From positions 1 through 8,343 of the forward strand of contig JALVEX010000338.1 of the NCBI GenBank assembly GCA_027030435.1: a stretch of DNA of 8,343 nt. The letters are read 5' to 3'. Positions 1 through 4,944 of this stretch are shown one piece after another (within the stretch, counting starts at the first letter, position 1; the number at the start of each line of letters is the position of its first letter). This DNA comes from Paracoccaceae bacterium. GTDB taxonomy: Bacteria; Pseudomonadota; Alphaproteobacteria; Rhodobacterales; Rhodobacteraceae. The translations under genes and the position numbers were made by a program. The notes under the pieces were generated by a model. It was not told the origin of the DNA. It saw only the letters and a list, made by a program, of their open reading frames with translations, and made no database searches.

Positions 1-1
1 G

Positions 2-463
2 AGCCTGATCCTGGCGGTTTTGCTGGGCGCGATGACCTGGAAATTCATAATCGCCGGCCAGACGGTGAGGGCGGATGACGGGCGCACGGTGGTGCTGCTC
101 ACCGCCGACGAGCGCAACAAGGTGCTGGGCGAGATGCGCGGGCTACTGGAAACGGTGCAGGGGATCGTCCAGGCCGCGGCGGAGGGCGATCTCGCCGAGG
201 CGGAACGCCTTGCGCGCGCTTCGGGGATGGCGGCGGCGAAAGGCGAGGGGGCAATCATCCGCAAGCTGCCGCTTGATTTCAAGACCCTCGGCCTCGGCAC
301 CCATCAGGCCTTCGATGATCTCGCGGATTTCATTGCCGGCACCGATGATCCGCTGGCCGTGGTCGGCGAGCTTGGCAGCCTGATGGGCAATTGCACCGGC
401 TGCCATGCCTCTTACCGGCTCGGCATCGAAGGGCGGGACGACGCCGGTGCACTGGCGAAATAA
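2..463 (+). CDS. Membrane-anchored c-type cytochrome, cytochrome c'/c556-like (5' partial)
   Basis: The reading frame is open from the first bases of the window, so the true start lies upstream; 153 residues are visible. The visible N-terminus is a hydrophobic stretch (SLILAVLLGAMTWKFIIAG), read as a membrane anchor or uncleaved signal, so the rest should face the periplasm. The remainder is rich in Ala, Leu and Glu and looks helical. A single haem c site CTGCH (bases 392-406) lies close to the C-terminus and is followed by SYRL. One C-terminal CXXCH after a helical domain is the layout of cytochrome c'/c556-type four-helix-bundle proteins. This is a fold-level inference, because overall similarity was not tested. 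It probably transfers electrons in the periplasm. The sqr gene follows on the same strand after about 160 bases, which suggests but does not prove a link to sulfide respiration. A TTG (20) and an ATG (32) are possible internal starts, but both would cut into the anchor. Confidence 0.8.
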   Translation, partial: SLILAVLLGAMTWKFIIAGQTVRADDGRTVVLLTADERNKVLGEMRGLLETVQGIVQAAAEGDLAEAERLARASGMAAAKGEGAIIRKLPLDFKTLGLGTHQAFDDLADFIAGTDDPLAVVGELGSLMGNCTGCHASYRLGIEGRDDAGALAK

Positions 464-515
464 ATTCGCGGCATTTGAAATTGGCGTCCAGGCCTCCCAC
501 ATCACCCGTCAGGTA

Positions 516-546
516 ACACCGGGCTAATCCCCGCGGGTGTATTTTT
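516..546 (+). terminator. Probable rho-independent terminator between the cytochrome and sqr genes
   Basis: ACACC (516-520) pairs with GGTGT (536-540). The inner GGG (521-523) pairs with CCC (530-532), leaving a three-base bulge and a small loop. The stem is followed directly by ATTTTT (541-546). It lies 53 bases past the cytochrome stop codon and before the sqr ribosome-binding site. The stem is imperfect, so it may be weak or allow readthrough. Confidence 0.45.
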
Positions 547-610
547 ACGCGTCCGGCAGGGGAAATGTGCTACAACACTTCCCAGGCGCAATCCGGGCGA
601 ATGGTTCACA

Positions 611-616
611 AGGAGG
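611..616 (+). promoter_or_regulatory. Ribosome-binding site that sets the sqr start
   Basis: AGGAGG lies seven bases before the ATG at 624. The reading frame is open back to 537, but this strong site and the fact that the Rossmann motif begins right after Met (MAHVVVLGAG) make 624 the start. Confidence 0.85.
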
Positions 617-623
617 ATGCAAG

Positions 624-1892
624 ATGGCACATGTGGTTGTTCTGGGCGCGGGGCTTGGTGGCTCCATCCAGGCTTTCGAACTGCGTGAGACGCTGGGGCG
701 CGGGCACAAGATTACCGTGATTTCGGACAAGCCCTATTTTCAGTTCACGCCGTCCAACCCCTGGGCGGGTGTGGGCTGGCGCAAGAAGGATGATATCATC
801 ATCGATCTCGCGCCGGTGATGAAGAAGCGGGATATCGATTTCATCAGCACCGGCGCAAAGCGGCTGCACCCGGAGGAAAACCGGGTGGAACTGATAGATG
901 GCAGCTCTGTCGAATACGATTACATCGTAATCGCGACCGGGCCCGAACTTGCCTTTGACGAGATCGAGGGGTTCGGCCCCGAGGGGCTGACGCAATCGGT
1001 CTGCACGATCGAGCACGCCGAGAAATCGGCCGAGGCCTGGGAGGAATTCTGCAAGGATCCGGGGCCGATCGTGGTGGGTGCCGCGCAGGGGGCTTCCTGC
1101 TTCGGGCCGGCCTATGAATTCGCGATGATCATGGATACGGATCTGCGCCGGCGCAAGATCCGCCACAAGGTGCCGATGACTTTCGTCACCTCGGAGCCCT
1201 TCATCGGTCATCTCGGCCTTGGAGGGGTGGGTGATACCAAGGGGATGCTGGAATCGCTCCTGCGAGATCGTCATATCGATTGGATCACCAATGCCAAGGT
1301 CGATAAATTCGCCGATGGCAAGGCCTTTGTTACCGAGGTGGACGAGGACGGCAAGGAGAAGAAGAAGCACGAGAAGGATTTCCGCTTCGCCATGATGCTG
1401 CCGGCCTTTCGCGGCATCCCCGCGCTGCGCGATATCGAGGGGCTCGTCAATCCGCGCGGCTTCGTGATCGTGGACGAATATCAGCGAAACCCGAAATATC
1501 CCAATGTGTTCGCGATTGGCGTGTGCATCGCGATTGCGCCCCCCGTGGCAACGCCGGTGCCCACAGGCGTGCCGAAAACGGGCTTCATGATCGAAAGCAT
1601 GGTCACCGCAACGGCGCATAACATACCGCTCCTGCTCGAAGGCAAGGAGCCCTCGGCCAAGCCCACCTGGAATGCCCTTTGCCTGGCGGATTTCGGCGAT
1701 GGCGGCGCGGCATTCCTGGCCATGCCCCAGAACCCGCCGCGCAATGTGAACTGGTCATCCAAGGGCAAATGGGTGCATTGGGCGAAGCTGATGTTCGAAT
1801 GGTATTTCATGCGCAAGGTCAGAAAAGGCGTGAGCGAGCCCTTCTATGAGCGCGCGGTCATGCGCATGCTTGGTGTCACCAAGCTCAAATAG
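624..1892 (+). CDS. sqr: Sulfide:quinone oxidoreductase
   Basis: A 422-residue FAD-dependent flavoprotein that oxidises sulfide to polysulfide or zero-valent sulfur and passes electrons to the quinone pool at the inner membrane. The FAD Rossmann motif GAGLGG is at residues 8-13. A strongly conserved block follows with FTPSNPWAGVGWR (41-53), YDYIVIATG (98-106), GASCFGPAYE (156-165) and PVPTGVPKTG (311-320). The three cysteines of the sulfide-oxidising site are present: Cys127 (QSVCT), Cys159 (ASCFG) and Cys353 (NALCLADFGD). By recalled alignment they correspond to Cys128, Cys160 and Cys356 of the Acidithiobacillus ferrooxidans enzyme, which the whole protein resembles closely. The C-terminal region (about 382-418) is rich in Trp, Phe and Lys/Arg, as expected for the amphipathic membrane-docking helices. 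With the full cysteine set it is unlikely to be a flavocytochrome c subunit or NDH-2. No ATTC-N8-GAAT operator was seen directly upstream. The next gene downstream is convergent, so sqr is the last gene of its transcript. Confidence 0.95.
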   Translation: MAHVVVLGAGLGGSIQAFELRETLGRGHKITVISDKPYFQFTPSNPWAGVGWRKKDDIIIDLAPVMKKRDIDFISTGAKRLHPEENRVELIDGSSVEYDYIVIATGPELAFDEIEGFGPEGLTQSVCTIEHAEKSAEAWEEFCKDPGPIVVGAAQGASCFGPAYEFAMIMDTDLRRRKIRHKVPMTFVTSEPFIGHLGLGGVGDTKGMLESLLRDRHIDWITNAKVDKFADGKAFVTEVDEDGKEKKKHEKDFRFAMMLPAFRGIPALRDIEGLVNPRGFVIVDEYQRNPKYPNVFAIGVCIAIAPPVATPVPTGVPKTGFMIESMVTATAHNIPLLLEGKEPSAKPTWNALCLADFGDGGAAFLAMPQNPPRNVNWSSKGKWVHWAKLMFEWYFMRKVRKGVSEPFYERAVMRMLGVTKLK

Positions 1893-2059
1893 GCCTGTTT
1901 CGGCCTCATTGCTGAACCGGATTACACATCGCTATCTTCAGGTGAATTGAACTGCCTGCGCTTTCGGGCAAAGAGGTTGCGCTGTCCGGTTTTTCTGCAA
2001 CACTGAGGGCCTGTTTCCGGTTGCAGGTGGCGAAGCAGGCTTCCCCGCCTGGCCCGGAT

Positions 2060-2093
2060 GAGAAAGCCCCGCCCGATTTCCCGGACGGGGCTT
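2060..2093 (-). terminator. Rho-independent terminator of the VPLPA-CTERM gene
   Basis: AAGCCCCG (2064-2071) and CGGGGCTT (2086-2093) form a perfect 8-bp stem, with further CCG/CGG pairing inside the loop. Read on the minus strand, the stem runs into TTTCTC, a short T-rich tail. It lies 39 bases past the stop codon of the minus-strand gene. It may also stop sqr transcripts arriving from the other side, but the plus-strand tail (TTGACT) is poor in T. Confidence 0.75.
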
Positions 2094-2131
2094 GACTGCA
2101 AGGCCGATATGACTCTTGAAGCCCTGTTTTC

Positions 2132-2917
2132 TCAGGCGTTCCTGTTCCTGCGCAGTTGCAGGAAACCGAGAGACGCAAGCCCGATCAGCAGCATCGGCAG
2201 GCCTGCCGGCAGCGGAACGGGGGCGGGCGGGTTGTTATCCACCACGGTGAACTTGCCGGCCAGGATGCGGGTATTGCTGCCGTTCTCGGGCGAAAGGAAA
2301 TCCGAATTGAAATTCCCGGCGTTGGCATCGGCAACCGATTCGGCGAAGCCGAGGATGGAAAGCGTGTAATCCACCCCGCCGATCGATACGGTATCGCTGG
2401 AATCGAGCGCGGTGATGCTGACGATATCATCGCAGTTGCTCGTGCTTCCGGCCGGGCAGTTGCCGTTGTTCGGCGTTTCCGTGTGCTTGACGAGAAAGCG
2501 GAAGATGCTCGTGCCAAGGGAAACCTCGGGCCCCGAATCGGGGATGGCCGTGAGATCCGCCTTCAGAAACAGCTCGACGGAACTGATGCCGGTGCCCAGC
2601 CATATCACCTTGTTGATATGGGTAAATTCCCCAAGGGCGAATACGGCATCCTGCACGCGGGTAAAGGGCGTATCGACAGCATCGAAAGTATAGCCGGATT
2701 TACCGCCGCTTCCGCCCCACGGCCACGGCCTGCCCCATCTGATATCCACCGGATCCCCATAGCCGGAAGACATGCTCACGTAGCTCCCGCCCGTCGGGTT
2801 CGCCCACATGGCCTGCAGGCTGTCGAAGCGAATGGATGCCGCCAACGCCCCGTGTGCCAGTCCGGCCACAGCAACCGCGGCAGCAAGACCGCCGGCGATT
2901 TTTCCAAAAATACTCAT
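2132..2917 (-). CDS. THxN-family protein with VPLPA-CTERM sorting signal
   Basis: A 261-residue exported protein. Residues 1-26 are a signal peptide with a hydrophobic Ala/Val core and a probable cleavage after AHGALA. The mature part has FTHIN (98-102), matching the THxN motif that names a family of PEP-CTERM-class proteins. It is followed by HTETPNNGNC (145-154), a second Cys at 162 and CDDIVSI (162-168), then YTLSILGF (184-191). The C-terminus is tripartite: VPLPAG (234-239), a hydrophobic helix (about 240-254) and a basic tail (RRNRN, 256-260). This is the VPLPA variant of the exosortase sorting signal. Such proteins are thought to be processed by an exosortase and delivered to the outer surface or matrix; the molecular job of this family is unknown. 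No exosortase gene is in the window. The start ATG has GGAG about 11 bases upstream. Cys154 and Cys162 could form a disulfide. Confidence 0.88.
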   Translation of the reverse strand: MSIFGKIAGGLAAAVAVAGLAHGALAASIRFDSLQAMWANPTGGSYVSMSSGYGDPVDIRWGRPWPWGGSGGKSGYTFDAVDTPFTRVQDAVFALGEFTHINKVIWLGTGISSVELFLKADLTAIPDSGPEVSLGTSIFRFLVKHTETPNNGNCPAGSTSNCDDIVSITALDSSDTVSIGGVDYTLSILGFAESVADANAGNFNSDFLSPENGSNTRILAGKFTVVDNNPPAPVPLPAGLPMLLIGLASLGFLQLRRNRNA

Positions 2918-3002
2918 CTTGCCAACTCCGTACTTTTCACACTCAATCCGGTTTATTTCCCGTTCGAGTTAATTTTTTGAGAACTCACACCGCAAAACGC
3001 GT

Positions 3003-3018
3003 TGCAAATTCCTTTCCC
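3003..3018 (-). promoter_or_regulatory. Possible sigma-54 (RpoN) promoter element
   Basis: On the minus strand the bases read GGGAAAG, four bases, then TTGCA. The consensus is TGGCACG-N4-TTGCA. The essential GG and GC doublets are present at the correct 10-base spacing and the -12 half is perfect, but three of seven bases of the -24 half differ. Transcription would begin near 2992, giving a leader of about 75 bases before the ATG at 2917. RpoN control of sorting-signal genes is known in some exosortase bacteria, which makes the match plausible but not proven. Confidence 0.3.
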
Positions 3019-3026
3019 ATGAGGGT

Positions 3027-3039
3027 TGACGTCGCGTCA
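3027..3039. repeat. Short perfect inverted repeat, possible operator
   Basis: TGACG (3027-3031), three bases TCG, CGTCA (3035-3039). It lies ten bases upstream of the sigma-54-like element. It could be a regulator site, but a 5-bp arm is short enough to occur by chance. Confidence 0.25.
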
Positions 3040-3076
3040 GCAGTATCACGGCAACATCGAACCCACCCCTTCACAA

Positions 3077-3092
3077 CAAGGGCTTCCCCTTG
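3077..3092. repeat. Perfect 6-bp hairpin
   Basis: CAAGGG (3077-3082), loop CTTC (3083-3086), CCCTTG (3087-3092). There is no T-run on either side, so it does not look like a terminator. It could be an operator or a transcript processing structure. Role unknown. Confidence 0.3.
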
Positions 3093-3134
3093 CCATATTT
3101 CTACCACATTTAATCTAGATGAACACCGGAATGT

Positions 3135-3162
3135 GGGAAACTATATTCTCCGAATGTTTCCC
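3135..3162. repeat. Composite inverted repeat, possible enhancer or operator site
   Basis: GGGAAAC (3135-3141) and GTTTCCC (3156-3162) are perfect 7-base arms. Inside them ATTC and GAAT form a second inverted pair around TCC, offset by three extra bases (TAT) on the left. It lies about 145 bases upstream of the possible RpoN start site, a typical distance for an enhancer-binding protein. Confidence 0.4.
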
Positions 3163-3256
3163 GAACCGATCCATTTTGTAATAATTTGACAACTTTTTCC
3201 CGCGTTCCGGGTATCCGAAAAGCACGAATCGTCCAGAAATTGAGAGGGCGGGAGCT

Positions 3257-4777
3257 TCACTCTGAAGCCGGCTCCCGTGCGGGTTTGCCATTCCCGGGGC
3301 TGGCGGCTACATCACCGGCCTGCGGGGGGCGCGCGAATCGCCCGCCTTCTACGCTGAAGGCGCCATTGTTCCAGGTGCCTTCCTGTCTTTCCCCGGTGTG
3401 ATAGCGCATCACCCCCTCGCCGTGGCGTTTGCCCTTCACGAACATCCCCTCGTAAACATCTCCATTGGGATATGTGGCCTTGCCCCTGCCCTGGATTTCG
3501 CCGCCTTTCCATTCGCCGGTGTAGCTGAAGCCGTTGGGCATGGTGATGGTGCCCATCCCCTCGCGCAGGCCATTGGCAAAATCGCCCTCGTAAACGGAGC
3601 CGTCACCATAGGTCGCCTTGCCCTTGCCATGGCGTTTGCCGGCCTTCCATTGCCCCTCGTAGCGATAGCCGCCGGGGGCTGTCATGATGCCCTGGCCCTC
3701 GTATTGGGCATTTCTGAATTCGCCCTCGTAAACAATGCCATTGGGGTATTGGGCGCGGCCCTTGCCCTCGATCACGCCGGCCTTCCACTCGCCCTCGTAG
3801 CTGCTGCCGTCGGGATAGCGGATCCGGCCCTGGCCATCGGCCAGATCATCAGCGATCCCGCCGGTATAGACGGAGCCGTCGGGATAGGTGATCTCGCCCT
3901 CGCCCTGCATGTGTCCGTTTTCCCAGCCGCCCACATAGCGGTAGCCGTCCTTGCCGGTGAAGGTGCCCTGGCCGTGGCGCTTGTCATCGCGGAAATCGCC
4001 CTCGTAGATATCGCCATTGGCGTAGATGACCTTCCCCTTCCCGTGGCGCCTGCCGGCCCTGAACTGGCCCTCATACACATCCCCGTTGGGCTGGACGAGC
4101 CGGCCCGTGCCATCGATCTGCCCGGCTTTCCACTGGCCTTCGTATCTGAGGCCGTCGGGGCGGGTGAGGGTGCCGGTGCCATCGCGCTTGCCGGCCCTGA
4201 AGCTGCCCTTGTAAACGGTGCCGTCGGGGTAGGTGAGCGTGCCCTGGCCTTCCTTCACCCCCTTCACCCACTCGCCTTCGTATACATAGCCGTTGGGGCT
4301 CCGCATCGTGCCGACGCCGTGATGCAGGCCATTGAGGAAGCCGCCCTCATACTGCACTCCGTTGGCGTAAACAGCCTTGCCATTGCCGGTGATCTTGCCC
4401 TCTTTCCAGTCGCCCTCGTAAGAGCCGCCATCGGCAAACACGATCCGCCCGAAGCCATGCGGCTTGCCAGCCGCGAATTCGCCTTCATAGACCGAACCAT
4501 TGGGATAGCGTGCCTTGCCCTTGCCGCGGATTTCCCCATCGATCCATTCGCCCTCGTATTCAAATCCATTGGGCAGGCGATAGGTGCCGTGGCCGTGCTG
4601 GAGGCCGTTCCTGAACGTGCCTTCGTAGATGCCGCCATCGGCATATTGCTTGGTGATGATCTCGCCGCTTTCCTGAGCCCCGCTCTCCTGCGCCATGGCG
4701 GGGCCGGGCAGGAAGGTTGCGGCCAGCAGGGCGATGGCGAGATGGCGGCGGAACATTCCGGCGCGGATACTGGGCAT
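3257..4777 (-). CDS. Secreted MORN-repeat protein
   Basis: A 506-residue protein with a signal peptide at residues 1-29 (basic MFRR, then a hydrophobic core, probable cleavage after PAMA). A short linker (30-46) repeats QESG. Residues 47-460 hold 18 back-to-back MORN repeats of exactly 23 residues each, of the form (N/D)G-x-x-YEG-x-(F/W)...G-x-G-x-x-x-x-P. A degenerate 19th repeat spans 461-483 and a Pro/Gly/Ala-rich tail spans 484-506. No enzyme domain is present. MORN arrays form elongated beta-hairpin ribbons and act as scaffolds, and some have been reported to contact lipids; the role of exported bacterial versions is unclear. The ATG at 4777 has GGGAG about ten bases upstream. A second ATG at 4756 (Met8) would keep the signal peptide and is a possible alternative. 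The gene diverges from nadE with a 167-base gap, so it likely has its own promoter there. No partner gene is evident. Confidence 0.92.
   Translation of the reverse strand: MPSIRAGMFRRHLAIALLAATFLPGPAMAQESGAQESGEIITKQYADGGIYEGTFRNGLQHGHGTYRLPNGFEYEGEWIDGEIRGKGKARYPNGSVYEGEFAAGKPHGFGRIVFADGGSYEGDWKEGKITGNGKAVYANGVQYEGGFLNGLHHGVGTMRSPNGYVYEGEWVKGVKEGQGTLTYPDGTVYKGSFRAGKRDGTGTLTRPDGLRYEGQWKAGQIDGTGRLVQPNGDVYEGQFRAGRRHGKGKVIYANGDIYEGDFRDDKRHGQGTFTGKDGYRYVGGWENGHMQGEGEITYPDGSVYTGGIADDLADGQGRIRYPDGSSYEGEWKAGVIEGKGRAQYPNGIVYEGEFRNAQYEGQGIMTAPGGYRYEGQWKAGKRHGKGKATYGDGSVYEGDFANGLREGMGTITMPNGFSYTGEWKGGEIQGRGKATYPNGDVYEGMFVKGKRHGEGVMRYHTGERQEGTWNNGAFSVEGGRFARPPQAGDVAASPGNGKPAREPASE
3329..4639 (-). repeat. 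Tandem MORN-coding repeats: 18 x 69 bases plus one degenerate unit
   Basis: Eighteen 69-base units (3398-4639) and a diverged nineteenth (3329-3397) encode the MORN repeats. There is no indel in any of the 18 full units. The units differ considerably at the DNA level, so this is an old, selected array and not a recent slippage expansion. Confidence 0.85.
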
Positions 4778-4933
4778 GGTGCGTTACTCCCTGTCTGTTC
4801 GCCACCTGCACGCCAGGGCGGGCCGGCGGCCTTGGCGCGAAGCCTAGAGCAGCCCTCGCCGCCAGACAACGCTTTTCGCCATTTCCCGGCTGGATCGCGG
4901 CCCGATCTCTGCTAAGTAATCGCGAAGTGCATC

Positions 4934-4940
4934 AAGGAGG
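4934..4940 (+). promoter_or_regulatory. Ribosome-binding site that sets the nadE start
   Basis: AAGGAGG ends four bases before the ATG at 4945. The frame is open upstream to 4717, but that extension overlaps the 5' end of the divergent MORN gene and lacks family similarity, so 4945 is the start. Confidence 0.85.
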
Positions 4941-4944
4941 CAGG

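Larger units (their letters stand above)
2918..3256 (-). other. AT-richer upstream region of the VPLPA-CTERM gene, no gene seen
   Basis: A 339-base stretch with no convincing coding sequence. It lies downstream of the MORN gene and upstream of the VPLPA-CTERM gene, both on the minus strand. It is visibly richer in A and T than its surroundings and contains several inverted repeats and one weak sigma-54-like element, listed separately. The length and structure suggest a regulated promoter. I see no T-tailed terminator for the MORN gene here. Confidence 0.6.

Noticed and set aside
464..480. AATTC...GAAAT near the cytochrome stop, checked as a SqrR-type site for sqr
   Set aside because: The spacing is nine instead of eight and the right half is GAAA, not GAAT, so it does not match the operator form.
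917..933. Perfect inverted repeat CGATTAC-ATC-GTAATCG inside sqr
   Set aside because: It encodes the conserved YDYIVIATG region, so codon choice explains it well; there is no sign of a regulatory role.
606..1619. Long minus-strand open frame inside sqr
   Set aside because: Shadow of a GC-rich gene with clear SQR motifs on the other strand; its composition (many His, Arg, Asp) is typical of antisense reading.
1891..1906. Hairpin AGGCC...GGCCT overlapping the sqr stop codon
   Set aside because: Only a 5-bp stem and no T-run after it, so it is not a convincing terminator.
2156..2980. A 274-residue plus-strand frame opposite the VPLPA-CTERM gene
   Set aside because: The minus-strand product has a signal peptide, family motifs and a sorting tail; the plus-strand product has none and runs into the AT-rich upstream region.
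3186..3214. TTGACA on the plus strand that looks like a -35 box
   Set aside because: No acceptable -10 at 16-18 bases, and it would point into the 3' end of the oppositely oriented MORN gene.
3398..4915. A 505-residue open frame on the plus strand opposite the MORN gene
   Set aside because: It is in exact codon register with the MORN gene, so it stays open because the MORN gene rarely uses TTA, CTA or TCA. Its product is a low-complexity mirror of the repeats (Ala/Leu/Val-Gly patterns) and has no ribosome-binding site that stands out.
4717..4944. Upstream extension of nadE to an earlier ATG
   Set aside because: The extension overlaps the 5' end of the divergent MORN gene, has no family similarity, and a strong ribosome-binding site lies just before 4945.
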